Counted from the stretch's first letter, positions 42,703-51,333 are shown. The stretch is DNA of 64,000 bases from an uncultured Oscillospiraceae bacterium (GCA_902492895.1 CABUNG010000008.1:1-64000); one strand, 5' to 3'. Program-made: numbers and translations. The notes: a model not told the origin generated them from the letters alone.

Positions 42703-42731
42703 TTGTAAACGGCCGGTCACTGTGCTAAACT
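42703..42731 (+). promoter_or_regulatory. Promoter of the ABC transporter pair
   Basis: TTGTAA (42703-42708) and TAAACT (42726-42731) are 17 bp apart and end 44 nt before the ATPase start. Confidence 0.55.
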
Positions 42732-42775
42732 GAGGAAGAATGGAACCACCGGCACTCGAACAGGAGGAAAAGAAT

Positions 42776-43504
42776 ATGGAAAACATACTGTCGATCCGGG
42801 ATTTTTCCAAAGTATACAAAGGCGGACACAGGGCCGTCGATCATCTCTCCCTGGATGTGGAGGCCGGCGACATATATGGCTTCATCGGCCACAACGGGGC
42901 CGGTAAAACGACAACGATCCGCGCGGTCGTGGGGGTTCTCGATTTCAAGGAAGGGACGATATGGATCGACGGGCATTCCGTAAAGGATGATCCTATCGCC
43001 TGCAAGCAGGTGACCGCCTATATCCCCGATAATCCCAATTTGTACGGCCATCTCACCGGCGTGCAGTATCTGAATTTCATCGGGGACATGTTCGGGGTGA
43101 AAAAGGCGGAACGGGAATCTCTCGTCAGACGGTATGCGGACGAATTTGAGCTCACAGGAGATCTCGGAAGCCTGATCTCTTCCTATTCCCATGGGATGAA
43201 GCAAAAGCTGGCCATCCTCTCCGCCCTGCTCCACTCCCCCCGTCTTCTGGTACTCGACGAGCCGTTCGTGGGCCTCGATCCCAAGGCTTCCCACACCCTA
43301 AAAAAGATCATGCAGGAGCTGTGCGAAAAGGGTTCCGCCATCTTCTTTTCCACCCACGTTCTGGAAGTGGCCGAAAAACTCTGCAACAAGATCGCCATCA
43401 TCAAAGGCGGCCGGCTGGTTGCCTGCGGCGAAACCGCACAGGTCAAGGGCGACGGCAGTCTGGAAGACGTCTTTATGGAACTGGTTGAGGATGACGACAT
43501 ATGA
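42776..43504 (+). CDS. ABC transporter ATP-binding protein
   Basis: This 242-aa ATPase has Walker A GHNGAGKTT (~residue 38), the signature SSYSHGMKQKLAI (SHGMK in place of LSGGQ, common in ABC-2 exporters), Walker B LLVLDEPFVGLD, and the switch His in FFSTHVLEVAEKLC. AGGAGG lies 8 nt before the ATG at 42776. It overlaps the permease start as ATGA, so the two are translated together. By family it powers export or self-protection against a peptide or drug; the substrate is unknown. Confidence 0.93.
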   Translation: MENILSIRDFSKVYKGGHRAVDHLSLDVEAGDIYGFIGHNGAGKTTTIRAVVGVLDFKEGTIWIDGHSVKDDPIACKQVTAYIPDNPNLYGHLTGVQYLNFIGDMFGVKKAERESLVRRYADEFELTGDLGSLISSYSHGMKQKLAILSALLHSPRLLVLDEPFVGLDPKASHTLKKIMQELCEKGSAIFFSTHVLEVAEKLCNKIAIIKGGRLVACGETAQVKGDGSLEDVFMELVEDDDI

Positions 43505-45108
43505 AAAAGCTGGGCTTGCTGATCAAGGTGCATCTGCTGCAGAACCTCCCCTTCAACCGGGCTCTGCACTCTCGGGACAAGCGGGAAAAAGCCAAGCTGG
43601 CCGGTTTTTCTGTCCTGATGGCTTTCACGGCCGTATCCATGCTGTTTTTGGTAGGGCTGTACGCCTATGTTCTGGCCGGAACGCTGGAGCCAATGGGGGC
43701 ACTCCGGGTACTGCCCGGCGCGATGATGGTGGTGAACTCTCTGATCCTGCTCTTCACCACTGTCTATAAAGCGGGAAGCCTGCTTTTCGGATTCCGGGAC
43801 GCCGACTTGCTGCTCTCCCTGCCGGTCGGCACCAAAACGGTGCTGGCCAGCCGGATGATCCTGCTTTACGGAATGAATCTGTTTTTCTCACTGTTTATCA
43901 TGGTGCCGGCCGGGGTGGTCTACGCCATGACCGCCCGGCCGGATGCCCGGTTTTACGGATATTTTGTCCTAACCTTTCTGACGATGCCGCTTATCCCAAT
44001 CGTCGCAGCGTCGGTGATCGGGCTGCTGCTCTCGCTCCTCGCCAGCCGCTTCCGGCATAAGAATGCCGTGACACTGATCCTGTCGATTGCTCTGCTGTGC
44101 GGTGTATTTGCCCTTTCGTTCGGCAGCACCAATATGACAGCCGCCGATCTGACCAATATGAGCACCGCACTGACAACGTCCATCGAGAGGGCCTACCCTC
44201 CCTCCGCCTGGTATATCGCCGCAGTGGCGGACGGAAGCGTGCGGTCGCTCGCTCTGTTTGTGCTCGTCTCTTTGGCGGTTTTTGCTCTATTTTGCGGGAT
44301 TGTCGGCTGGAAATACCGCGCGATCCGTTCCGCGCTGTCGGGTGTTCGGACCACCCCCCGCTATCGGCTCACGTCTCTCCAGACCTCCTCTGCTTTCAAA
44401 GCCCTCTTTTTGAAGGAACTGCGGCGGTTTCTCTCCTCCCCTCTTTATGTCATGAACACCGTCATCGGGCCGGTTCTTCTCACCCTCGCGGCCGTTGTCG
44501 CGCTTGTGACCGGTGTGGACGGACTCGAAAAGCTCCTCGCCATACCGGAGCTTTCCGAGATGATCCGGGATATTCTTCCCTTTGGAATGGCGTTGTTTAT
44601 GGGCATGTCCACCATGTCCGCCTGCACGATTTCCTTGGAGGGCCAGCAGCTCTGGATTCCCAAAACTCTGCCCGTATCCGTCGGGCAGATTTACCGCAGC
44701 AAGGTGGCTCTGACGCTCGCAACCTGCCTGCCCTTCGTCGTGGTCGACGGCGTGCTGTTCGGAATCCTTCTGCGGTTGGACATTCTGTCCATGCTTCTCA
44801 CCATTCTCCTCCCGTCGGCCTATACCCTTCTCGTCGCCCTCGGCGGGCTGCTGCTCAATCTGCTCTTTCCAAACTTTGAGTGGACCAATGAAATGACGGT
44901 GATCAAACAGAGCATGCCGGTCCTGTTCACCCTGCTGGGAGGCATGGCCTCTGCTGTCATTCCTTTGGCAGTTGTGATTCTGGTGCCTGGCGCCGACACC
45001 AGAATCGCGAGCTTCGTCACCCTGGCCGCCGTATCGGCGTTCTGCGTTCTGCTCTATCGCGTTCTGCTCGGCTGGGGCGTGTCCGCGTGGAAAAAACTGG
45101 GCGGCTAA
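43501..45108 (+). CDS. ABC-2 type transporter permease
   Basis: This 535-aa membrane protein has about 12 hydrophobic segments in two blocks, each with the pattern of ABC-2 exporters. A cytoplasmic stretch (~275-305, RYRLTSLQTSSAFKALFLKELRRFLSSPLYVMN) sits between the blocks and resembles the coupling region. It overlaps the ATPase by 4 bp. No immunity or bacteriocin gene is nearby, so the cargo cannot be told. Confidence 0.88.
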   Translation: MKKLGLLIKVHLLQNLPFNRALHSRDKREKAKLAGFSVLMAFTAVSMLFLVGLYAYVLAGTLEPMGALRVLPGAMMVVNSLILLFTTVYKAGSLLFGFRDADLLLSLPVGTKTVLASRMILLYGMNLFFSLFIMVPAGVVYAMTARPDARFYGYFVLTFLTMPLIPIVAASVIGLLLSLLASRFRHKNAVTLILSIALLCGVFALSFGSTNMTAADLTNMSTALTTSIERAYPPSAWYIAAVADGSVRSLALFVLVSLAVFALFCGIVGWKYRAIRSALSGVRTTPRYRLTSLQTSSAFKALFLKELRRFLSSPLYVMNTVIGPVLLTLAAVVALVTGVDGLEKLLAIPELSEMIRDILPFGMALFMGMSTMSACTISLEGQQLWIPKTLPVSVGQIYRSKVALTLATCLPFVVVDGVLFGILLRLDILSMLLTILLPSAYTLLVALGGLLLNLLFPNFEWTNEMTVIKQSMPVLFTLLGGMASAVIPLAVVILVPGADTRIASFVTLAAVSAFCVLLYRVLLGWGVSAWKKLGG

Positions 45109-45116
45109 ATACCGGC

Positions 45117-45145
45117 TTGACAAATCGGAAAATAGATGTTACACT
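45117..45145 (+). promoter_or_regulatory. Promoter of the aroF leader
   Basis: TTGACA (45117-45122) and TACACT (45140-45145) are exactly 17 bp apart. The predicted start is near 45152, about 25 nt before the leader peptide ATG. Confidence 0.8.
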
Positions 45146-45176
45146 TTAAAGCACAAAAGTGAAAGGAGAAGACGCC

Positions 45177-45287
45177 ATGCTGCCGTCAGCCGTCAGCCGG
45201 ATGAAAACCGCTTATGATTCGTATTATTACCTGGGCTTTATGGCCGCGGGCGTCTTTTGCTGCCGAAAAAGGTCCGTCGTCCGATAG
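45177..45287 (+). CDS. 36-aa Tyr-rich leader peptide upstream of aroF
   Basis: A short ORF with a strong ribosome site (GAAAGGAGAAG, 6 nt spacing) encodes 36 residues. Tyr occurs at positions 13, 16, 17 and 18 (TAYDSYYYLGF) and Phe at 21 and 27. The C-terminus is basic (RKRSVVR). It lies between a consensus promoter and an intrinsic terminator, and aroF, for the first enzyme of aromatic amino-acid synthesis, follows. This is the arrangement of an attenuation leader. A small membrane peptide made in its own right is the alternative, since YYYLGFMAAGVFCC is hydrophobic. I do not recognise it from any described family. Confidence 0.7.
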   Translation: MLPSAVSRMKTAYDSYYYLGFMAAGVFCCRKRSVVR

Positions 45288-45350
45288 GACGAAAGCTTGA
45301 TTGAAAGCGGAACCTTTTGCGTGGCAAAAGGTTCCGCTTATTTTATTTGC
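45266..45350 (+). promoter_or_regulatory. Transcription attenuator of aroF (antiterminator and terminator)
   Basis: The terminator has a 16-bp perfect stem (45305-45320 with 45324-45339, 3-nt loop) followed by ATTTTATTT. Upstream, AAAAAGGTCCG (45266-45276), inside the last leader codons, can pair with CGGAACCTTTT (45308-45318) with one bulged A, which would break the terminator. A ribosome finishing the leader ORF would cover 45272-45302 and favour the terminator. One stalled at the Tyr codons (45213-45230) would leave the antiterminator free. This is a model from base pairing by eye. A small CGTCC/GGACG hairpin (45278-45291) lies between. Confidence 0.65.
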
Positions 45351-45373
45351 CGAAAAGGCAGGAGGAACCCATC

Positions 45374-46396
45374 ATGATCGTCATTCTCAAACCCCACACG
45401 GAACCCGAAAAAATACAAACTCTGCTGGACGGCCTCACCGCCAAGGGCCTTTCCCACCACATCAGTACCGGTCAGAGCACCACCATCATCGGAATCATCG
45501 GGGATACGTCCCGGGTGGATATCGACAGCGTGATGGCAAACGACGCGGTTCAGGATGTCAAACGGGTATCGGAGCCCTACAAGGCCGCCAACCGGAAATT
45601 TCATCCGGAGGATACCGTTATCGAGGTGCCGGCCCCGTCCGGGGAATCCGTAAAAATCGGCGGCGGGCATTTCGCGGTCGCGGCGGGTCCCTGTTCGGTC
45701 GAGAGCGAGGAACAGATTATCGAAGTGGCGAACGCCGTCAAACAGAGCGGCGCGGCTCTGCTGCGGGGCGGGGCCTTTAAGCCGCGCACCTCCCCTTATG
45801 CCTTCCAGGGCCTGCACGACCGGGGCATCGAGCTTCTGATGCTTGCCAAAAAAGAAACGGGTCTGCCCATCGTGACCGAGCTGATGAGCCTGACCCATTT
45901 CGACCTGTTCGCGGATGTCGATGTCATCCAGGTCGGGGCCCGGAACATGCAGAATTTCGAGATGCTCAAGGAACTCGGGCACTGCGGAAAACCCATCCTG
46001 CTCAAACGGGGGCTGGCCAATACCCTTGAGGAATTTCTCATGAGTGCGGAATATATTATGGCCGGGGGCAACAGCCAGGTCATTCTCTGCGAACGCGGAA
46101 TCCGGACCTTCGAAACCCAGACCCGCAACACCCTCGATATTTCCGCCGTACCCCTGCTCAAACATCAATCCCATCTGCCTGTGATCGTGGATCCGAGCCA
46201 CGCTACAGGAATTCCGTGGCTGGTCGAACCGCTGTCCAAAGCCGCGGTTGCGGCCGGGGCGGACGGGCTGATGATCGAGGTGCACAACGATCCCAAAAAC
46301 GCGCTGTGCGACGGCGCGCAGTCCCTGACGCCTGGACAGTTCGATTCCGTAATGAAAAAAGTCCGGCGGCAGGTGGCGTTTGAACGGGAAACCTGA
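45374..46396 (+). CDS. aroF: 3-deoxy-7-phosphoheptulonate (DAHP) synthase, type I-beta
   Basis: DAHP synthase joins PEP and erythrose-4-phosphate to open the shikimate pathway. The 340-aa protein has an N-terminal ferredoxin-like regulatory domain (residues ~1-70, MIVILKPHTEPEKIQTLLDG) as in Thermotoga-type enzymes controlled by Tyr/Phe. The barrel core has AVAAGPCSVESEEQI, LLRGGAFKPRTSPYAFQG, DVIQVGARNMQNFEML, KPILLKRGLA and VIVDPSHATGI, with metal-binding Cys, His, Glu and Asp in place. AGGAGG lies 8 nt before the ATG. Only 24 nt separate it from the upstream terminator, so it depends on read-through from the leader promoter. Confidence 0.95.
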   Translation: MIVILKPHTEPEKIQTLLDGLTAKGLSHHISTGQSTTIIGIIGDTSRVDIDSVMANDAVQDVKRVSEPYKAANRKFHPEDTVIEVPAPSGESVKIGGGHFAVAAGPCSVESEEQIIEVANAVKQSGAALLRGGAFKPRTSPYAFQGLHDRGIELLMLAKKETGLPIVTELMSLTHFDLFADVDVIQVGARNMQNFEMLKELGHCGKPILLKRGLANTLEEFLMSAEYIMAGGNSQVILCERGIRTFETQTRNTLDISAVPLLKHQSHLPVIVDPSHATGIPWLVEPLSKAAVAAGADGLMIEVHNDPKNALCDGAQSLTPGQFDSVMKKVRRQVAFERET

Positions 46397-46503
46397 GCCG
46401 GCTATAAGCGGAACCCTTTTATATAAGGCCTGTACATCCGGCTGGATTTTCCTGTGCCGAACTGGTATACTGATCGGGATATGCCATGTAAGGAGGGGCT
46501 TTC

Positions 46504-47154
46504 ATGCTTCACGCCGACACATTGTTCTGGGATCTGGACGGCACGCTGACCGATCCGTATGAGGGGATCACGAAATCTGTCGCCTATGCCCTGCGCTTTT
46601 TCGGCATCGAGGTGCCAGACCGGACCGTGCTCTGCCCGTTTATCGGCCCGCCGCTCAAGGACTCTTTTATGGAAATTTACAGTCTGTCGGAAGCCGACGC
46701 GGATTTGGCGGTTTCCCGGTATCGGGAGTATTTTTCAGTGACCGGCTTATTTGAAAACCGGGTGTATCCCGGAATTCCGGAACTGTTGTCCGCGCTCGCG
46801 GAATCCGGGAAACGGCATATCCTGGCCACATCCAAGCCGGCTGTTTTTGCCGAACGGATTTTGGAGCATTTCGGGATGCGGGATTCCTTTTTTGCCGTGA
46901 TCGGCAGCGATTTGGAAGGAAAACGGGTAAAAAAAGAGGACGTGCTGCGGTACGCCCTGGAAAAAACAGGGGCGGAACCGGCAGAGTCCCTCATGATCGG
47001 CGACAGGCAATATGATGTTGTGGGTGCCAGGAGTGTGGGGATGGACTGCCTCGGCGTGACGTACGGATACGGGTCGGCGCAGGAACTGCAGGCGGCCGGC
47101 GCCGTTCTCCTGGCGGAATCGGTATCCGCGCTGGGGCGTCTGCTGATCGGCTGA
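46504..47154 (+). CDS. HAD-family phosphatase (phosphoglycolate phosphatase-like)
   Basis: This 216-aa protein has the HAD motifs in order: FWDLDGTLTDP (nucleophile Asp, ~residue 10), ILATSKP (motif II Thr/Ser), and motif III-IV KKEDVLRYALEK and SLMIGDRQYDVVGARSVGMD. The helical cap lies between motifs I and II, as in Gph/PgmB-like enzymes. AAGGAGGGG precedes the ATG. The substrate is a small phosphorylated compound that cannot be named from sequence. A TATACT box lies ~40 nt upstream without a good -35. Confidence 0.9.
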   Translation: MLHADTLFWDLDGTLTDPYEGITKSVAYALRFFGIEVPDRTVLCPFIGPPLKDSFMEIYSLSEADADLAVSRYREYFSVTGLFENRVYPGIPELLSALAESGKRHILATSKPAVFAERILEHFGMRDSFFAVIGSDLEGKRVKKEDVLRYALEKTGAEPAESLMIGDRQYDVVGARSVGMDCLGVTYGYGSAQELQAAGAVLLAESVSALGRLLIG

Positions 47155-47160
47155 AAAGCA

Positions 47161-47895
47161 TCAGACAATCCGCAGTTTCTCCCGGCTTTTGAGCAGTTCC
47201 ATAATGGACATGGTTTCGCTCACCAGGCTGCGGATGTCCCCCTTCTGCCCTTGCCCGGCCGCAATCGCCTGCATCCGCTCCAGGAGCTTTTGGGCGCGGA
47301 CAAAGGCCTGCTGCTCCATATCCTGGACGACCGGCTGATCGCTCCGGCCAAAGGGCGCGCTGAATTCCAGCCGTTCCCGCAGATTGCCCAGGGCTTTGCT
47401 GAAACTGTCAAACTCGTGGTTATCCAATGCGGGCTGCAGCTGATGCAGGCAGGTCTGCAGCTGAAGCATCAGCAGCTGCATGTCCTCCATGCGCACCTGC
47501 GGCCCCTGTTTTTTTCGCCGTCCTCCCGACGCCAGCCGCAGTGACCCCATGCAGAGCGTATAGGCGCACAGCGCCATGAGAGAATCGGCAGCGTACCAGT
47601 ACGGATCGATCCAGGCGCGGGTCAGATAGGTGAACGTAAGTGTAAAAATAAAGTACAGCAAAGCAATGAGGATGGGCGGCGCGGCCGAATGCACCCGCAG
47701 ATGAGCACAGACGAACGGCAGCGCCAGCACCAGCAGATCGAGCAAAAACAACACCAGCAGGATGTTGGCAACCATCCAGGGAAAGAGGCCGTCCATAAGT
47801 TCCGAGCGAGGATAAAACAACAGGGCGATGCAGGCAAAATTAACAATTGCCAATAGAGCGATCTTGATTCCAAAGACCACGCCGCCCCGTTTCAC
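47161..47895 (-). CDS. Four-helix membrane protein with helical cytoplasmic tail, unknown function
   Basis: I do not recognise this family. The 244-aa protein has four membrane segments in residues ~10-130 (FGIKIALLAIVNFACIALLFY, MVANILLVLFLLDLLVLALPFV, PPILIALLYFIFTLTFTYL, DSLMALCAYTLCMGSLRLA). A Gln/Leu-rich helical tail (MEDMQLLMLQLQTCLHQLQPALD and FVRAQKLLERMQAIAAG) probably forms a coiled coil in the cytoplasm. The GTG at 47895 has a strong GGGGGTGGGG site. A consensus promoter lies just upstream and the gene seems to stand alone. Confidence 0.8.
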   Translation of the reverse strand: MKRGGVVFGIKIALLAIVNFACIALLFYPRSELMDGLFPWMVANILLVLFLLDLLVLALPFVCAHLRVHSAAPPILIALLYFIFTLTFTYLTRAWIDPYWYAADSLMALCAYTLCMGSLRLASGGRRKKQGPQVRMEDMQLLMLQLQTCLHQLQPALDNHEFDSFSKALGNLRERLEFSAPFGRSDQPVVQDMEQQAFVRAQKLLERMQAIAAGQGQKGDIRSLVSETMSIMELLKSREKLRIV

Positions 47896-47925
47896 AGCCC
47901 CACCCCCATACATGCGTTTGTTAAG

Positions 47926-47954
47926 ATTATACAACAGAATCGTTTGATATACAA
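47926..47954 (-). promoter_or_regulatory. Promoter of the four-helix membrane protein gene
   Basis: On the minus strand TTGTAT (47954-47949) and TATAAT (47931-47926) are 17 bp apart. Confidence 0.7.
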
Positions 47955-47988
47955 TCCTCACAGGACCACTGAAATTTAGGCGAGTCTT

Positions 47989-48834
47989 TCAGTCAAATGT
48001 TCCAATCTCCTCGTTTTCGATTTCTTTTTGATATGCCGACGGCGAAATCCCCTTGATTTTTTTAAAAGCCCGGGAAAAATAAAGAGGATCGGAAAAACCA
48101 ACGGAGTTCGCCACCTCCGTGACGGTGTACTCCCTTCGATGAAGAAGCCCGCAGGCCTCGTTGACCCGATAACGCTGCAAAAACGTGTGCGGAGATATAT
48201 CAAAATGGGCCAGGAACGCCCGATAAAGCTGACTGCGGCTGACGCCCGCATACCGCGCGATGTCCTGCACCTGGATATCACTGGCGTAATTGTATTGAAT
48301 AAACCGCAGGGCCTGATGCAGATACTCCTGAGTACCATAGGACGGAGTGGGCGTCCCGGCCGTTTCCATTAAGTGACCCAAAAACAGGTACAGGTATCCC
48401 GCCATGCGCGCATCCGCCGCCGGTGTGCTGCCGCTGGATTCATAAATCCGGAGCAGAAGGGATTTGCAGGTTTCGGGGGCTGTAGGATGCAGCACCGGAT
48501 TTTCTCTCGTAAATCCGGTCATCTGCACCATCCGGCGGGCCTCGGTCCCGTTGAATCCAACCCAATAGTACTCCCACGGATTCCGGCGGTCGGCTTTATA
48601 GCAGACGACCTGGGATGGAAACACGGCGAACAGGTCGCCTCTTTTCAGATGATAGGTCTTCCCCCCGCATGTATAGGCGCCCTCCCCCGCCTCGATATAA
48701 TGCAGCAGATAATGGTCCCGCAGGGCGGGACCCCAGGTATGCTCGGGCGTGCATTTCTGATAACCGGTATTGTATACCGCCAGCGCCAAATTTTCTTTCA
48801 GCGTGTTTTTGAAGGAATGCTTGGAATCGTCCAC
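47989..48834 (-). CDS. AraC-family transcription regulator
   Basis: This 281-aa regulator has an N-terminal cupin-like sensing domain (residues ~20-160: LRDHYLLHYIEAGEGAYTCGGKTYHLKRGDLFAVFP) and a C-terminal double HTH (~180-275: ALRFIQYNYASDIQVQDIARYAGVSRSQLYRAFLAHFDISPHTFLQRYRVNEACGLL and VTEVANSVGFSDPLYFSRAFKKIKGISPSAYQK). The GTG at 48834 has AAGGGGGGA 8 nt upstream. It is divergent from galK-galT, so control of galactose use is likely; the AraC type with a sugar-binding cupin fits. Confidence 0.92.
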   Translation of the reverse strand: MDDSKHSFKNTLKENLALAVYNTGYQKCTPEHTWGPALRDHYLLHYIEAGEGAYTCGGKTYHLKRGDLFAVFPSQVVCYKADRRNPWEYYWVGFNGTEARRMVQMTGFTRENPVLHPTAPETCKSLLLRIYESSGSTPAADARMAGYLYLFLGHLMETAGTPTPSYGTQEYLHQALRFIQYNYASDIQVQDIARYAGVSRSQLYRAFLAHFDISPHTFLQRYRVNEACGLLHRREYTVTEVANSVGFSDPLYFSRAFKKIKGISPSAYQKEIENEEIGTFD

Positions 48835-48907
48835 AGGCCGTCCCCCCCTTTTCCTTTAGTATATCTCACCATGCAACATTTGTCCATGATTTTGCTGTTT
48901 TCCACCG

Positions 48908-48935
48908 TTGATAAACATTTGGAATCTTTTATAAT
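48908..48935 (+). promoter_or_regulatory. Promoter of galK-galT
   Basis: TTGATA (48908-48913) and TATAAT (48930-48935) are 16 bp apart and end 50 nt before galK. The neighbouring AraC regulator could bind just upstream. Confidence 0.65.
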
Positions 48936-48985
48936 AGAATCAATAAGGACTGTCTTTTATTTTGGGGATATAAGGAGGAAACATC

Positions 48986-50269
48986 ATGCCTTCGAGCAAA
49001 GAACTGCTGCAGGCGCTGGAAGACGGACGGTTTGACGCCCTGTTTGCCCGCCTGTACGGTCCGGACAGCCTGACCTATCAGCGCAAACGCTACAGCGGTG
49101 CCGTGAAAGCGTTTGTCGACTGTTTTGGCGACCGGGACAATCTGCGTCTGTTTTCCGCTCCGGGCCGGACGGAAATCGGCGGCAATCACACCGACCACAA
49201 CCACGGGCGGGTTCTGGCCGCGAGCGTGAACCTCGATGTGATCGCGGTGGCCGCGCCCTCTTCCGATGAACAGATCCGCGTCCAGTCCAAGGGATACCCC
49301 ATGGATGTGGTCGAGCTGGGGGATCTGGCCGTTAAAACGGAAGAAAAGAACCGTTCCGCTTCCCTCGTGCGGGGGATGGCGGCCCGTTTTAAGGATAAGC
49401 GGTTCGCTGTCGGCGGATTCGACGCCTATACCACGTCCGATGTACTCAAAGGATCGGGGCTGTCATCTTCTGCGGCATTCGAGGTCCTGCTCGGCACCAT
49501 TCTCAGCCACCTGTTCAACGGCGGCGCGGTGTCCCCTGTGGAGGTGGCCAAAGCGGCGCAATACGCGGAAAACGTCTATTTCGGCAAGCCGAGCGGGCTC
49601 ATGGACCAGATGGCTTCCTCCGTCGGCGGAATCATCACCATCGATTTTGCGGATACGGAGCGGCCCGAAATCCGGCAGGCCGATTTCGATTTTGCCGCGA
49701 GCGGGCATAAGCTCTGCATCGTGGACACGGGCGGCAATCATGCCGATCTCACCCATGAATACGCGGCGGTCCCGGCTGAAATGCGGGCCGTCGCCCATTC
49801 GCTCGGCGTCGAATATCTGCGGGAGACCACGCTGGACGCGCTGATTCCGCGTGTCCCGGAACTCCGCCGTCAGCATGGCGACCGCGCGGTGCTCAGAGCG
49901 TTCCATTTCCTTGAGGACAACGACCGGGTCGTCCGGCAGGTGGAGGCTCTGGAACAGGGAAATTTCGAAGAGTTCAAGCGGCTCGTGATCGAATCGGGGC
50001 ATTCCTCTTTCGAATATCTGCAGAACGTCTATGCCTCCTGTGACGTGAGCTTTCAGGGGCTTTCCATCGCCCTCTGCCTCGCCCAGCTGTTGCTGGACGG
50101 TCGGGGCGCCTGGCGGGTGCACGGCGGCGGATTCGGCGGAACCACACAGAATTTTGTTCCGGACGACCAGCTTGACGCTTTCCGCCGGACGATGGAAGAG
50201 GTATTTGGAAAGGGCAGCTGTCACATTCTCATGATCCGTCCCTGCGGCGGCATCTGTGTAGAAGCCTGA
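48986..50269 (+). CDS. galK: Galactokinase
   Basis: GalK phosphorylates galactose at C1, the first Leloir step. The 427-aa protein has the GHMP signature GRTEIGGNHTDHNHGRVLA (~residue 60), the ATP loop LKGSGLSSSAAFEVLLG, and the third motif HGGGFGGTTQNFV. It is about 35 residues longer than typical GalK at the N-terminus, a form seen in clostridia. AAGGAGGAAA precedes the ATG. galT follows 33 nt later; galE is not in the window. Confidence 0.95.
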   Translation: MPSSKELLQALEDGRFDALFARLYGPDSLTYQRKRYSGAVKAFVDCFGDRDNLRLFSAPGRTEIGGNHTDHNHGRVLAASVNLDVIAVAAPSSDEQIRVQSKGYPMDVVELGDLAVKTEEKNRSASLVRGMAARFKDKRFAVGGFDAYTTSDVLKGSGLSSSAAFEVLLGTILSHLFNGGAVSPVEVAKAAQYAENVYFGKPSGLMDQMASSVGGIITIDFADTERPEIRQADFDFAASGHKLCIVDTGGNHADLTHEYAAVPAEMRAVAHSLGVEYLRETTLDALIPRVPELRRQHGDRAVLRAFHFLEDNDRVVRQVEALEQGNFEEFKRLVIESGHSSFEYLQNVYASCDVSFQGLSIALCLAQLLLDGRGAWRVHGGGFGGTTQNFVPDDQLDAFRRTMEEVFGKGSCHILMIRPCGGICVEA

Positions 50270-50302
50270 ACACCCAGCAACGTAAAGAAAGGACGCGCCA
50301 AC

Positions 50303-51280
50303 ATGGCTGAACTGAGAAAACATCCGCTGACCAACGACTGGATTATGATCGCCTCCCACCGGCAGGGACGCCCGCAGATGCCCAAAGATTACTGCCCCTT
50401 CTGTCCTGGCTCGGGCAAGGTGCCGGACCATTTCGACGTCTATGAGTACGACAACGATTTTCCCGCCCTGTCCCAGAACCCTCCGGTTCCTGATGATGTG
50501 GCTACAGACTTCTTTGAAACGGCGCCGGCTTACGGCAAATGCGAAGTGATCCTCTATTCGCCGGAGCACACCATCACGCTGCCTGAACTTCCCACCTCCC
50601 ACATCCGGAAACTCGTCGATCTTTGGGTGGAACGCTATGAAAAAATTGCCGAGGATGAGAAGATCAAATACGTTTTCATCTTTGAAAACCGCGGCGATGT
50701 AGTGGGCGTGACCATGCCGCATCCCCACGGCCAGATCTACGGATATCCCTTCATTCCCAAAAAGCTCGAGCTCGAGCTGGACAACGCCAAAGCTTATATG
50801 GATGACAAGCATCACTGCCTGTTCTGCGATATGCTGGCCGCGGAAACCGCATTTGAACAGCGGATCATTTTCCGAAACGAGCATTTCACCGTCTTCCTCC
50901 CCTTCTTTACGGAATATCCTTACGGCGTCTATATCATGAGCAACGCCCACAAATCCAACATCGCGCAGTTCAGCGACGAAGAACGCACCGCGCTCGCGGA
51001 AACCCTGCGGCGGACGACCGGGATGCTCGACAGCCTGTTCGGATACAAATTCCCTTATATGATGTGCATGTACAACGAACCCGTCAACAGCGAAGACGCT
51101 TCGGCGTATTATCATTTCCATATCGCGTTTTATCCCCCGATGCGCAGTGCGGATAAAATCAAGTACAATGCCTCGAGTGAAACGGGCGCCTGGGCCCACT
51201 GCAACCCGACCTGCCCGGAAGAAACTTCCAAGGAACTGCGTGCCGCCTACAGCCGCTTTATGGACAAACAGGACGACTGA
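50303..51280 (+). CDS. galT: Galactose-1-phosphate uridylyltransferase
   Basis: GalT swaps UMP between UDP-glucose and galactose-1-phosphate. The 325-aa HIT-superfamily enzyme has LTNDWIMIASHRQGRPQMP, the first zinc pair in CPFCPGSGK, FENRGDVVGVTMPHPHGQIYGYPF with the catalytic His (HPHGQ), a further pair in CLFCDM, and the second half-repeat YYHFHIAFYPP. GAAAGGACG precedes the ATG. Confidence 0.96.
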   Translation: MAELRKHPLTNDWIMIASHRQGRPQMPKDYCPFCPGSGKVPDHFDVYEYDNDFPALSQNPPVPDDVATDFFETAPAYGKCEVILYSPEHTITLPELPTSHIRKLVDLWVERYEKIAEDEKIKYVFIFENRGDVVGVTMPHPHGQIYGYPFIPKKLELELDNAKAYMDDKHHCLFCDMLAAETAFEQRIIFRNEHFTVFLPFFTEYPYGVYIMSNAHKSNIAQFSDEERTALAETLRRTTGMLDSLFGYKFPYMMCMYNEPVNSEDASAYYHFHIAFYPPMRSADKIKYNASSETGAWAHCNPTCPEETSKELRAAYSRFMDKQDD

Positions 51281-51286
51281 ATCCGA

Positions 51287-51333
51287 AAAAATCCCCGTCC
51301 TTTCCTATTTTGGAAGGGACGGGGATTTTTTCT
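51287..51333 (+). terminator. Intrinsic terminator after galT
   Basis: A long stem AAAATCCCCGTCC with GGACGGGGATTTT-type complement (GGGACGGGGATTTTTT), extended by TTTCC/GGAAG, is followed by a T-rich run. It overlaps the last codons of the small Cys-rich gene on the other strand. Confidence 0.85.

Noticed and set aside
40708..42708. Plus-strand open frame of ~660 codons.
   Set aside because: It is antisense to lysS and greA, which are certain genes, and has no ribosome site or motif.
45145..45374. T-box riboswitch before aroF.
   Set aside because: The leader is too short and has none of the conserved T-box antiterminator bulge sequence; a leader ORF fills most of it.
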